Source: Toxorhynchites rutilus septentrionalis
Taxonomy: Eukaryota > Arthropoda > Insecta > Diptera > Culicidae
NCBI RefSeq assembly: GCF_029784135.1
Contig: NC_073746.1
Location: 148,937,056-149,001,055, forward strand
DNA length: 64,000 bases
Direction of reading: 5' to 3'
Part shown: one piece after another, positions 1-11,548 of the stretch
How the letters are laid out: each line of letters opens with the position of its first letter
Numbering within the stretch: the stretch's first letter is position 1
Notes under the pieces: generated by a model
What the model was told of the DNA's origin: nothing
What the model saw: the letters and a program-made list of their open reading frames with translations, nothing else
Database searches by the model: none
Made by a program: the position numbers and the translations under genes

Positions 1-2019
1 ATCAGATCCAGCAAGAGAAACTGCTTCAAAGAGTTATGTCGCGATGCCGATGCGAACCCTTGGGGCACAGCATATAGGATAGTGATGGCCAAAATCAGAG
101 GCCCATCGATGCCCCGTGAAAGCTGTCCGGATAAGCTGAAGAAAATCGTAGAAGGGCTCTTCCCGAAGCATGATCCGATTACCTGGCCAGCAACGCCATA
201 TGGCGATGATGAAGAACGCGTCGAGAGAGTGTCAACAGAGGAGCTGATTACGGCAGCAAGAAAATTAAAAGTCAACAAAACACCTGGCCCCGACGGAATC
301 CCAAATGTGGCGGTTAAAGCCGCAATACAAGCGAACTCTGACATTTTCAGGGCAACGCTGCAAAAGTGCCTGGATGAGGGGTACTTTCCAGACATGTGGA
401 AGAAGCAGAGACTGGTGCTACTGCCAAAACCAGGGAAGCCACCAGGGGATCCATCCTCGTATAGACCGATTTGCCTCCTTGATACCCTTGGGAAACTGTT
501 AGAGAAGATCATCCTCAACAGGCTGTCGAGATGCACAGAAAGTGAACACGGACTCTCGAGGATGCAGTTCGGATTTCGGAAAAATAAATCTACGGTGGAT
601 GCCATCTTGTCAGTTGTCGAAGCAGCTGAAAAAGTGTTGAAGCAGAAAAAACGTGGAAATCGATTTTGCGCAGTAATTACGGTCGACGTAAAAAATGCGT
701 TCAACAGTGCCAGCTGGGAAGCTATCGCCGAAGCGTTGCACAGACTGACGGTACCAAACTATGTTTGTAAGATCCTGAAAAGCTATTTCGAGAACCGAGT
801 TTTGATTTATGACACAGACATGGGACAGGAGTCATTTAACATAACAGCGGGTGTCCCACAGGGTTCCATCTTGGGTCCAACACTATGGAATGGAATGTAC
901 GATGAAGTGCTGAGGTTGAAGCTTCCGCAGGGTGTAGTGATTACCGGCTTCGCCGACGATATATCCTTGACGGTAACAGGCAAGTCCCGAGAGGAAGTAG
1001 AAATGTTGGCTACTGAGGCAATACAAACTGTTGAAGATTGGATGAACGATGCTAAACTGAGGATCGCACACCACAAAACAGAAATGGTGATAATCAGCAA
1101 CCACAGAGCAGTACAGCAGGCAGAAATAACAGTTGGGGCGCATACTATCGTCTCCAAACGCAAACTTAAATACCTGGGTGTTATAATAGACGACCGACTC
1201 AATTTTAAGAGCCACGTGAAATACGCGTGTGAAAAAGCGGCTAAAGTTTCCACGGCGTTTGCTAGGATAATGCCCAATAATGCAGGGCCAAGCAGTAGTA
1301 AGAGGCGCCTTCTGGCCAGTGTAGCCACTTCGATATTGCGATACGGTGGTCCGGCTTGGACAGCAGCGCTTAAATTACAACAAAACCGTAGACTGTTGAA
1401 CAGAACTTACCGGATGACGGCGATGAGAGTAGCCAGTGCCTATAAAACGATATCTGCGGAGGCGGTATGTGTCATAGCCGGATTGGTTCCTATCGAAATC
1501 ACTCTGAGCGAAGATAGTGTGTGCTACAATCTGAGAACGACAAGCACACAGAGCAATAGAGAAGCTCGAGTAACAGCAAGAGCCGACTCCATGAGGAAGT
1601 GGCAGCAGGAGTGGAACAGCACCCCTAACGGTAGATGGACCCACAGACTGATCCCAAATATAATCAATTGGGTACAAAGAAAGCACGGTGAAGTCAATTT
1701 CCACTTGACGCAATTCTTATCCGGACATGGTTGCTTTAGACGGTACTTGCACAGATTCGGCCATGCAAGTTCACCGTTTTGCCCTGAGTGTGATGGAATA
1801 GAGGAAACGCCGGAGCACGTGGTTTTCTACTGTCCTCGCTTTGTCCAAGAAAGAGAACAAATGTACCGGGAGATCAGCCCAGATGTGAACGCTGGAAACG
1901 TTGTTCAACGAATGTGCGAAAAAGAGAGCACGTGGAATGCGGTTAATTCTGCTATTACCAAAATACTCACGATGCTCCAACGAAGATGGAGAGAAGAACA
2001 AAGAAGTAGCAATTCATAG
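1..2019 (+). CDS. R1-clade-like LINE ORF2, reverse transcriptase part (5' partial)
   Basis: This is the C-terminal half or more of a non-LTR retrotransposon ORF2, which makes cDNA at a nicked chromosomal target. The frame is open from base 1, and the first ATG at 82 is internal, so the true start lies outside the window. Visible parts are the RT fingers (a TPGPDGIP-like block near 280, a YRPICLL block near 460), the palm with the catalytic FADD box at 949-960, and a C-terminal CCHC-like knuckle beginning CPEC at 1780. The knuckle, the order of domains and the lack of a visible RNase H domain fit the R1 clade (family knowledge). No stop or frameshift is seen over about 670 codons, so this copy may be young. 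Clade assignment is by eye; another R1-group family is possible. Confidence 0.85.
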   Translation: MRSSKRNCFKELCRDADANPWGTAYRIVMAKIRGPSMPRESCPDKLKKIVEGLFPKHDPITWPATPYGDDEERVERVSTEELITAARKLKVNKTPGPDGIPNVAVKAAIQANSDIFRATLQKCLDEGYFPDMWKKQRLVLLPKPGKPPGDPSSYRPICLLDTLGKLLEKIILNRLSRCTESEHGLSRMQFGFRKNKSTVDAILSVVEAAEKVLKQKKRGNRFCAVITVDVKNAFNSASWEAIAEALHRLTVPNYVCKILKSYFENRVLIYDTDMGQESFNITAGVPQGSILGPTLWNGMYDEVLRLKLPQGVVITGFADDISLTVTGKSREEVEMLATEAIQTVEDWMNDAKLRIAHHKTEMVIISNHRAVQQAEITVGAHTIVSKRKLKYLGVIIDDRLNFKSHVKYACEKAAKVSTAFARIMPNNAGPSSSKRRLLASVATSILRYGGPAWTAALKLQQNRRLLNRTYRMTAMRVASAYKTISAEAVCVIAGLVPIEITLSEDSVCYNLRTTSTQSNREARVTARADSMRKWQQEWNSTPNGRWTHRLIPNIINWVQRKHGEVNFHLTQFLSGHGCFRRYLHRFGHASSPFCPECDGIEETPEHVVFYCPRFVQEREQMYREISPDVNAGNVVQRMCEKESTWNAVNSAITKILTMLQRRWREEQRSSNS

Positions 2020-2201
2020 AGATGAGTGCATGAGCACAGCCTCCTCCCGAAGTAATACCAAACGGTGGTTCCGGGGGGGGAAAGGCAAGGCGCATAGGAG
2101 GTGGTTTTAGTGAGTAAGAATCTCACACTACCCAGTCAACATGGCGACTGGGTGTCTATGAAGATCTCCACCTTCTTCACCAAAAAAAAAAAAAAAAAAA
2201 A
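2020..2201 (+). other. LINE 3' UTR with hairpin and poly(A)
   Basis: The short 3' UTR of the preceding LINE holds a small hairpin at about 2130-2152 (CCCAGTC paired with GACTGGG) and a run of about 20 A residues at 2182-2201. The A-run marks the retrotransposed 3' end. The hairpin may be a recognition structure for the element's own RT; that is inference. Confidence 0.6.
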
Positions 2202-2229
2202 ACATGGATTGGTATTCTTCAATTGATTT

Positions 2230-3075
2230 GTAAAAGCTGGATTGGTAGTGAGATTAGGCAGAAAAGAATGGACAAGTGGATTTGGGGAAGTTCTGTACGT
2301 TAATGACATCTCCTTCGTTCTTAAGCGTATAAATGCATACAGACGACATGAAGCTTTTCGCGGAAATTGGTAATGAAAACGACATCGAAGCATTCCAAAA
2401 CTAAATACATGTATTCCATACTTGGTGTAATAAAAATCTACTAAAACTGAATGTAAAAAAATGCAACTCCATTACATTTTGCAGAAAAAATCATGTACCA
2501 AATATTGTAATACGTCTTGGAAATTGAAATAGAAAAAAAAATTAAATTGTTAGAGAACTAGGTGTCGTCCTGGACTGTAAACTCACATTCATAGAACACT
2601 ACAACTCTGTAATCAATAAGGCAAATAGTGTGTTAAGCTTTGTCAAACGCTTCTCACATAACTTTCAGGACCCATACACAATCAAGCTTTTGTCTTACGT
2701 AAGGCCCATTCTGGAATACTATAACATCGTTTGGAACCCGTATATGGTCGTACATGAACGCATTGAGTCAGTCCAGAAACAGTTTCTCTTATTGCACTCC
2801 GTAAGTTGAACTGGACCTCATTTCCACTTCTTCCATATGAAGCACGCTGCATGCTCATAAACATCCAAGCATTAAAGGAACGCCGTAAATTTGCAATGCT
2901 TTCTTTTGTTAATGATCTAACTTCGCAACGAGTACAATCAGCTGAATTACTAGAAAAAATAAATTTCTATGTACCTGGGCGTCAACTAAGAACACGCAAT
3001 TTGTTTCTAACCAAAACATCCAGGAAAAATTATGCAAACAACGCTCCTATCAATCGCATGATGCGTATATAAAAT
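2230..3075 (+). pseudogene. Decayed Jockey-type LINE, RT C-terminal half
   Basis: A degenerate reverse transcriptase tail. A DDMKLF block (palm motif with its first residue changed) is read near 2340-2360, followed in other frames by a segment resembling the RT thumb and connection region (about 2555-2790) and by an open stretch at 2806-3072 of 88 residues that matches the usual C-terminal region of Jockey/CR1-type ORF2. At least three frame changes or stops separate the pieces. The R1-like element's poly(A) lies immediately upstream, so that element probably inserted in or next to this older copy. Clade is uncertain. Confidence 0.55.
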
Positions 3076-5349
3076 CAGCACTGCGAATTAATTGACACAA
3101 CAATGAATAAAAAACAACCCTTTCTAACGGATCATTCAAAAACGGCTTTTTGCTTGTTTTTTCGAATGCAACAAATAGCATAACATTCGCTTGTACCCTA
3201 ACTACCTGACGCTCGAATGTTTGGGATTTTGTAACGACGGAAACATTGAGTTAGCCTTTTGAAATATTTATGAACATATTATCAAATACATTGGGAATTG
3301 ATTGTGGCATAAGAAAAATCAATATTTTTGACCACTCAAAACAGGCAACATTCACACCAAGCCACAATTCACTGAAATCTCATTATGATCATGTATCGTT
3401 CTCTAAGAACGCCATTTGATAGATCGTCATGTTTCGAACATAATGTATTGTGAGACAAAATCGACATTTCCACAACCTGATTTTTTTTTCCAAGTCTTTC
3501 CAAGGAGAAACATAAATAAACCGAGCAAGCAGTGGGTGCATCGTGGCGAAGAGGTTCCAAATAGACGACATATACCCATAAAATCTCATCAATCGTAGTG
3601 CTCGTAATGAGCACAATCTAGAAGAAAGAGAATCAATATCTAACAAACGCCTTAAGACGCCTATCTAAATTGTGAGCCGTTCCTGTACAAGTAAAACACA
3701 AACAAACTATTGCATGTTTAGTTGTTGTCTGGAGTGATTGATAGACGATATTAATCAATATAAGTTCGATCTTGTTGGGAAATTGCAACCGTTAAGAACA
3801 TGACGAGGGACAGTTTTAAGATGTTCTCCGAAATTACCGTCGAGCGCCGAAACACGTTTTCTCGATATGTGTCTCCAGTCGTACGTTGGAGCAGAATTAC
3901 ATCAACACACGGAATTTGGATTCATGCTGTCCAGCCAGATTGTCCAGGTTTGTCCCATCAAGACGGCACGTCATCGAAATATACTCCAAATGAGCGGATG
4001 TGATGCGACATAAACGTCTCAAATCGAGAGGATTTCCATTCTTCGTCAAATATTTATGGTCCAAATCGGTATTTTAAAAATAACAAAGCATATATCACCG
4101 CAACTGTCACACGTAGTCGTGGATGGCACTTTAGTTTTTTTTTCAATTCTTCTGTAGCTCTCGGTTCTTTGGCTCCGGCTTAAGATTGGTTTGTACCTTT
4201 CCCGCCGTCTCAACCCAACATGCATTAGACGGGAGCGTGGCCTGGCTTGCGATGGGGATAAGCGGCAGAAGAATGCACAACTTTTGAGACGAAGGGAAGA
4301 CAAGAAAAAAGCCGTTAAGGTTCTAAATTTATGAATCAGATCGTTCTGCTTCCTCACCTTTAAGAGAAATGATGCTGACAGGGGTCAGTGATTACTTAGA
4401 CAACATATTCGGGGCAATGTGTCGGAATGGATATTTTAATTAGCTTCTTTGCAGTCTCCTACTGCCCAAGGAGAGGGAGCGACAGATAGGTTTTTGCTTT
4501 GGAGATGGTATACACCAAGGAGTGAATATATGAAATTTGTAAGAATGTTTAATGCTGTATATATTTCTAATTTTTATTATCTTCGCATTCGGATCCTTCT
4601 TCCTTATATGTAAGAGTTTGATAGAATGAATTGAATACTTTTCTTCTTTTTTTCTTTAAATCCTTGAAAATTATTTGTTCCAATTATTTTTTTTTCTACA
4701 TCACCCTCAATCTCGATCATCACTTTTTTGTCGTCATTCAGCATATTACCAATTGATCTATACATCACCAATCTTCTAATCTTCTTTGTTGCTATAAATG
4801 AATCATTCGATTTATTTTTATGACACTACCAGTGGAAAAATATTGATATAATGGAATATTTGAAATCTCACGTCTCAAAACGAACTAGAATCGCTTTCAA
4901 AGAATTTTCCTCAACAAAGTCAAAATATGATGACATTTTTACAGTCGAGTCGTTGTTCTTAAAATTGATATCGAATCATGTATGTTGTGGTTGCAACATT
5001 GAAACTTTTTTTTGAAAAATCTATGCATGATGCAAGAGAAATCAAATTTGATTTTGGACATCCACATGAAAAATTCAACGTGGTCAGCGTTTGTTGAAAA
5101 AACCTTTCATGGGTAAAAACAAACAGGTTAGTTTCTTTTACATTTTTTCAATTCGACGTCACTGAACGTCACTGACTCGCACTACGCAATAATAAACTTT
5201 TGTTCAATTGATGATTCACATTTTAAGCTAATTTTTGAATGGATAAAGTGTTGTTTTCGAAGAAATCCAAGATAAAATTATTTTACTTGCACAAGCTAGC
5301 TGATTTTCTTTTTTCGGTTTGATTTATTTTTTCTCCACATGACAGCTAA
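3076..5349. other. Unassigned AT-rich DNA
   Basis: No gene, RNA or repeat that I can name. Short open frames (for example 3800-4003 on + and 4046-4357 on -) show no recognisable motif and look like chance. About 4130-4300 is somewhat richer in GC than its surroundings. Confidence 0.4.
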
Positions 5350-7034
5350 GGTGCGGCTGACCAAAGTCGATTCAAGGTTGCTGGACTAAAGGTTTGTCAC
5401 ACGCAGAGGTGTGACACTAACCAAAGTACCATCCAGAGAATCCGCATGCGAGTAGGTTATCGTAGTTCCCGTGCCTGCAAGCAACCAAACACGACGCTGA
5501 AGAGACATTCCACCAATCAACACGAATTATCGAAGAATTTTACAATTTCATGTTTTTGATTCAGCTGAAACTTTGCCAACTTTTTCGACACTAGGTACAA
5601 TGCTATTTTACGGTATGACCGAAAGCTCAAGATTTACCATTTGAGAGAATCTAAATTTTCGACACAATAAAGTCCATATTGTCTCCAACAACTGGTTTTT
5701 CATCTGATCCTAAATAGAAAAAAAAAATTTGCAGAATATGTCAATTGCAATAATCTACACACTAAAATGTTACGATTTAAATATCATAATATTTTTTCAA
5801 AGAAATCATGAAACAGTTGTTAGGAAATTTTTTCCCTGTATCCTTTTTCCAATGTATGGATATTCTGTTGGTAATTCTATAGAAAATTAATACCCTTTTT
5901 ATTCAGAATTAGAAAAAAACATATTTTTGAGGAACATTGAGAATTTTATTTTCCAATGATTTTTTTTAAACTGTTTGATATTTTTTTTAACGAAAACATA
6001 CATTGTTTCCTATATTTTATTCTTTAACCAACATTTTGTAGGTTGAAAAATTTCGAAATTTTGAAATTTTGTTTTCATTTTGTTTTTTGAAAAATCTAAA
6101 CTCTATTCGATGAAATAACTCGTTTCAGTGTTATAGTTTTTTTTTCTAAAACGATATAATTTTTGCAAAGACCCTTAAAAAATTTTTCGTGATCGTATTG
6201 AGTAATTCCAAATGAAATCGACAAATGACAAAACATGAGTATTTTTGATTCGAATGAAAGTGTGTATTCCGTTTGGGTTGGAGGAAATATGAGTTTTCCA
6301 CAGTAATTGGGAATTTTTTGACTCAAGCGTAACTTTTGAAAAGGGCGTATCGATTTGAGTAAGAGAAATCTTTGATAATTTATTTCTCAAAAACTATAAG
6401 TCGTACCGAAATAGTGTCTTAGAAAGAGTTATAGAGTATTGATGGTTGAATATGAAAAATATGTACACTGAGAAAAAAAATAGTACTCTTTTTTTTATTT
6501 ACGAAATAAAAATTCAATTTGCAATATCCAAAGTACATATTTTTTATTTTTTTTTTATTTTTTCATACAAAATAGAAGTCATGCAGAAAATTTAAAAAAT
6601 GGGCTCAAGATGGTAAAACTATTTTTGACGAAATTTGTGGAACATCGAATTTTTAGGAATTTTCGAAACTTCGAAAATTGGTATGTGAACAATCATTTTT
6701 AGCCACAAATTATGAATCCTGATGTGATTTAAAACAAAAAAGGTTATTATCAACCTCCTTCTAAATGTAGCCATACTCGACATATTTAAAAAAAATATTT
6801 CTAATTTATAATCTTTTTTATAGTAAATAATCTCTTTTAATATGTTTGTCGTGTCATACCGTCATGTTCATGAAATTTTATGAATTTTCTTACAATTTCC
6901 AACAATTTTTTTGATTGATTGAAGTTTGTATTAAGATAAAAAAGGTTTCTTAGTTTCGCTACGTTTTGTATTAACCCACATGTCTTCGAAAGTTTCGTAA
7001 CGTAACTCCTAAACATATGTCTTCACCATAACGA

Positions 7035-7600
7035 TGTATTTGGAAAAGTTGTTAGAAATTATTTTCATAATATTTTCGAATTCATAAAATCTCATGAACA
7101 TGATGGTATAACACGACAAACATATCTCGAGAATGGCTACATTTAGAAGGAGATTGATAATGACCTTTTTTGTTTCAAATAACATCAGGATTCATAATTT
7201 GTGATTAAAAATGACTGCTAACATACAAAGAACTCGATGTTTCGAAAATTCCTAAAAATTCGATGTTCCATAAAGTACGTCAAAAATAGTTTTACCATCT
7301 TGGGCCCATTTTTTAAATTTTCTACTTGACTTCTATTTTATATGAAAGAATTGAAAAAAAAAATATTTAAAAATACATATTTTTTGATATCGCGCATTAA
7401 AATTTTATGTTGTAAATAAAAAAAAGAGTACTAATTTTTCTTCTCAGTGCATATTTTTTCGAATTAAGCCAACAATACTCTATGACTCTTTCTAACACAC
7501 TATTTCGGTACGACTCATATTTTTTGAGATATAAATTATCAAAGATTTCTCTTACTCAAATCGATACGCCCTTTTCAAAAGTTACGCTTGAGTCAAAAAA
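7035..7600. repeat. Internal duplicate of the foldback right arm
   Basis: This stretch aligns in the same direction with 7909-8470 (shared blocks include GATGTATTTGGAAAAG, TTTACCATCTTGGGCCCA and GATTTCTCTTACTCAAATCG) and in the opposite direction with 6310-6918. The two direct copies differ by small indels and substitutions, so the duplication is not recent. Confidence 0.7.
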
Positions 7601-7878
7601 AAGAGTGCACCCGTGGCCGAGTGGTTAGCGTCTCACATTGCCATGCCGGGTGTTCGGGTTCAATTCCCGTTCTGGCCGGAGGATTTTTCGTCAAAGAAAT
7701 TTCCTTCGACTTGCACTGTGGTCACGCGTATTCAAGAGCTTGCCCCTCGGAATACATTCAAGGCGTGTTATTTGGCTTAAGAAATCTCAACTAAGTATTA
7801 ATAAATGACGCTAATTAATGCATACGTTGAGACGGCAAAAGTTCCACAGGGAACGTTAACGCCATTCAAGAAGAAGAA
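7601..7878 (+). mobile_element. tRNA-derived SINE (Feilai-like) in the foldback
   Basis: A polymerase III SINE. The tRNA-like head has box A (TGGCCGAGTGG, 7614-7624) and box B (GGTTCAATTCC, 7657-7667). It is followed by a tRNA-unrelated body and a short AAG/GAA triplet tail. A 15-bp target duplication, GCTTGAGTCAAAAAA, flanks it at 7586-7600 and 7879-7893. A tRNA-related head, conserved body and triplet tail are the known layout of Feilai SINEs of Aedes. The family name is from memory and not verified by alignment. Confidence 0.8.
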
Positions 7879-8820
7879 GCTTGAGTCAAAAAATGAACCA
7901 TGATGATGTATTTGGAAAAGTTGTTGGAAATTATAAGCAAATTAATAAAATTTCATGAACATGACGGGATAACACGACAAACATATTAAAAGGGATTATT
8001 TACTATAAAAAAGATAATAAGTATTTCGAGAATGGCTATATTTAGAAGGGATTCATCAGGATTCATAATTTGTGGCTAAAAATGATTGTTAACATACAAA
8101 AATTCGAAGTTTCGAAAATTCCTAAACATTCGATGTTCCACAAAGTTCGTCAAAAATAGTTTTACCATCTTGGGCCCATTTTTTAAATTTTCTGCATGAC
8201 TTCTATTTTGTATGAAAAATTTAAAAAAATATTTAAAAATATGTATTTTGGATATTGCAAATTGAATTCTTATTTCGTAAATAAAAAAAATACTAATTTT
8301 TTTTCTCAGTGTACATTTTTTTCATATTCAACCATCAATACTCTACAACTCTTTCTAAGACACTATTTCGGCACGACTCATAGTTTTTGAGATATAAATT
8401 ATCAAAGATTTCTCTTACTCAAATCGATACGCCCTTTTCAAAAGCTACGTTTGAGTCAAAAAATTCCCAATTGCCGTGAAAAACTCATATTTCCTTCAAC
8501 CCAAACGGAATACACATTTTCATTGGAATCAAAAATACAAGTTTTTAAAATCTGTATTTTTAGGACGATTTCATATGGAATTGCTGTATTCAAAAAACTA
8601 ATACCGTAAAATGGCATCGTACCTAGAGCCGGGCAAGTTGGCAAAGTTTCAGCCAAAACCGAAAAAAAACAACATTAAAATGGTTTCGTGTTAATTGGTG
8701 GAATGCTTCTAGAGCAAGCAAAATCTGGTGATCAAATGATGCGCTCGAAAGTTGTACAACAAGGTTTTGACGAGTACAAGTACAAAGCATGTATGGTGAT
8801 GGATGATGAAACGTAGGAGA

Positions 8821-9052
8821 AGTGGGGGTATGATAGACATGTTAAGAAGATCCTCAATTGTATCTTTGGAAACTCATGTTTCCCAGAACTTCAATGCAGT
8901 TTCTTACAATATACTGTTTTTCGAAATATCGGCCAAATGTTTCTCAAAAAAGTATCATAGTATAGCATGTAGAAGAAGTTCTCATTAACCTAAATTTTAA
9001 ATTCATTATGTAACTATACAAATCAACCACTTGTTCATCTTACCCCCACTAC
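8821..9052. mobile_element. Short inverted-repeat element (MITE-like)
   Basis: About 230 bp with ends that pair as inverted repeats: AGTGGGGGTA with a following GATAGACATG at 8821-8843, and TGTTCATCTTACCCCCACT at 9032-9050. It sits inside the DD37E-like transposase remnant. No target duplication is clear, and the gene segment around the second catalytic residue is absent here, so a deletion accompanied or preceded it. Confidence 0.5.
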
Positions 9053-9329
9053 AGTCGGGAGGTGCTTCAGTGGTACCGTGGCAATTGACATTGAAAAAGA
9101 CTTCAATCTTCCAAATTGCGCCCAATTTCAATTGTCAAGCGGAAATTTAAATAGGGTGCCATAGTGACTCGGGAGAGCATACAAGAAGAGTTCGTGGAAA
9201 AAATGGCAGCTGAGATTGACCAACAGAGTGCCAAAAGTTTAATGGAGAGTATCCGAAGAAAAGTACGAATATTCATCAAAACTGTAACGGAATATTTTTT
9301 TCTGAAAACACAATAAATCATCTGCATAT

Positions 9330-10879
9330 TGATATAGAAATCATGTTTGTACCTTCAACCCATCCCGGGATACAACTGGTTTTGTGAGTCCGGATTCTAT
9401 ATGTTTCAAGACTTAAAACTGTTTTCCTATTCGGTTGCTGGTGCATACATCCCCAAATCCTATCCGCTAGGCCGGTGACAACAGAACAGATAATATCGGT
9501 TTTTGTGAATCGAAAAATGTTCGTAAGAATGTTCATAAGCAGCAGCACAAAACGAGGCGACAGCATCAACCAGAATCAGCTTTGCTCTCCATCAACCTGT
9601 TATCGCATTTCGTTGGAAATTGGTGAATAATAACAAGCGATCAATATTTTACGATGACTCATTTCTCCTTGTAAACATGTGGTTCTTCGAGCTAGGAGCC
9701 ATTGAGACAGAGCCAGAACTCTGCAATTTATCTTAAACTCGTTCTTTTTCCCGAAAACAATTCAATGCTGTTCGGACTTATAATTCAAATTGCTCGTTAA
9801 ATTCATTAATGAGGCCATTAGAATGATGTATAGGGTACATTTCTATGGGTCATTTTCCGTCATGATGCTACGAGAGAAGGTGGGTGGGCGACTGAGTTGA
9901 CAATTTTTATTCCGCCGTGGGAACGAAACTCGAGTATCGAAATGATATAAATTTGATGTAATGATGTTCTTCCGTCTTCTGTCAATATAGGTATGCTGTT
10001 CACGTATGGTATCATTTGCTTTGAATGAGTAAATTGGCCAATGAATTTTACTATGTGCTGTTGCGTTTTATCGGTGGCTGTTTGCGTGATGGAAGCACAA
10101 TTGAACAGATTTATCCTACCAGCTTCCGTCACTTACTCAGGCCGGCATACTTTACGATCTGTAAGCAATCGGGTGATCGATTACCCATCGAAGACGAAAA
10201 CGCCGAAAGCACAAAAGGCAATGGGAGGCCGAGAAAATCAAGCTCTCAAAAGCTCGTATCGGTTGATTGCATGATTGATTGCTCGAAACAGTATTGCTGC
10301 ACTCATTCTGTCTTACTTTCGATTGTGTCACCACATTAGCTTCGCTCCATTTCGTACTCACGTTGAGGTAAAGTTTCCACCCCATTTATCGGCCACAGAA
10401 AAGATTTTCCGAAAAGCTTTACGGCGGCCGAACAGCCGCTGTCAATTTTCAACAGGCTCGTGTATATTCTTGGCAAGTTGTAATTTACACCACAAATGTC
10501 TGGTTTTTCGGTACAGAATAACGGTCACACTTTTCACCTGCCTATTTTCTCGTGGGATGTTTTCGTATAGCGAGATTTTTCCACGGGATGAAGCGTTGGT
10601 ACTGGGAAATACATTGTACGAGAGTATATTCACTTCCGTAAACAGGTTGCAGTTATACCGTGATTGGCGTCCAATACCGAATGAATGTGCCAATGTGACT
10701 TGGGCAAATTTTGGCAAGCAGTTCCATGGCCATTTCGCTAGATTTACGGTTCATAGTTTCACTGTCTAGCCGTAACGACTTTGCTGTTAATCAATAATTG
10801 ATCGTTCTAAATTTTGTCCACGACTATTCAAGTATTTGAATATTGAGTAGAGAAAATTCAATATTTGAATATACAGCCA
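9330..10879. other. Unassigned DNA, no recognised gene
   Basis: It holds several medium-sized open frames on both strands (longest 10275-10769 on +, 164 codons; 9318-9569 and 10442-10717 on -). None shows a domain, codon-use contrast or start context that I can defend. GC is slightly higher than in the flanking repeats at 10030-10750, so this could be unique host DNA. Confidence 0.35.
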
Positions 10880-11310
10880 TTCCATGCCAAACCGATATAG
10901 TGGTTCTCAGATTTGCGCGAAAATAGTATATTTGTTCTTTATCGAAAACAATTAGACTCGTATTTTTTTATTTTTTCGTTAGGGTTACCATTTTCGTTTT
11001 AGGGTTGTCCAAAAAATCATTTTTTTCTTAAAATGACTTTTTTTTAAATTCATAACTTTGGACCACTGGACCTATTCTAATGATCGATATATCAAATTGA
11101 AACCAATTATTTAGAACAGCATACTACATACAGTATTTAAATTTTGATTCCATTATTATTGATTGTATTTGTTTTTTATGGTTTTCATGGTCTCGGTCGA
11201 TTTTCGGCTAAAATTTTTTTTTTGGGGCGACACCAGATCTGGATGTTTTATGCATTTTTAAGTTATTTGGGACCGAAAAAAAAATTCGATTTTCAAAATT
11301 TCATGTAACC
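10880..11310. repeat. Partial copy of the second foldback family
   Basis: Begins with TTCCATGCCAAACCGATATA and GTGGTTCTCAGATTT and runs through the same internal blocks (GATTGTATTTGTTTTT, GGATGTTTTATG) as the complete palindrome at 40653-43123. Only the left arm and centre are recognisable. No coding capacity. Confidence 0.6.
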
Positions 11311-11548
11311 CCCCCTCCCTTTTCTTGGAAGATTTTTGAGGATTCCAGATTCTTGAACAATGAAAAAACTCAATTCAAAAGCAATTTCTGCAAACAATCA
11401 CAGTCCTACGTCAACCTCCCGTCCATGACCCTAAACCCAGACCCATCTACTTTTTCCTATATCTTAGCGTAATGCACTGGTTTTGATTTGTAGTGAAGTA
11501 AGTGATGGAGTATAGATAACCATCTCTGAAGACAATTCATAGTTTTTT

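Larger units (their letters stand above)
5506..8705. mobile_element. 3.2 kb palindromic (foldback) element
   Basis: The left arm 5506-6918 is the reverse complement of the right arm 7909-8705, starting from the outer CATTCCACCAAT-type ends at both sides. A second, partial right arm (about 7035-7600) lies inside, so the right side is present twice with a SINE between the copies. The left arm also holds about 570 bp (5625-6200) missing from the right arm. It has no coding capacity: open frames such as 6096-6326 and 8456-8656 on the minus strand are the same non-coding arm read twice. No clear target duplication was found. It interrupts a DD37E-like transposase. Superfamily unknown. Confidence 0.75.
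5390..9325 (+). pseudogene. DD37E-like Tc1/mariner transposase, split by two insertions
   Basis: Three separated pieces read as one Tc1/mariner transposase of the type found in mosquitoes with DD37E spacing. Piece 1 (about 5405-5505) resembles the second helix-turn-helix region (STIQRIRMRVGYRS). Piece 2 (about 8735-8815) carries the first catalytic block, VMDDET. Piece 3 (about 9055-9310) resembles the region before the last acidic residue (REVLQWYRGN, then NLPNCAQF) and the C-terminus. A 3.2 kb palindrome lies between pieces 1 and 2. A short inverted-repeat element lies between pieces 2 and 3, where the second catalytic Asp region is missing. The final catalytic Glu is not recognisable. The family match is by eye, helped by the better copy at 38698-40000. 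Confidence 0.55.

Noticed and set aside
6096..6390. Conserved protein shared with 8456-8656
   Set aside because: The similarity is the DNA palindrome itself; frames are not kept between copies and base changes show no codon pattern.
7614..7680. tRNA gene
   Set aside because: Box A and B are present, but the sequence continues into a conserved SINE body with target duplications; the acceptor stem does not close. The same applies to 16259, 56529 and 62775.
10275..10769. 164-codon host gene
   Set aside because: No motif, no support from codon use, and equally long frames run on the other strand.
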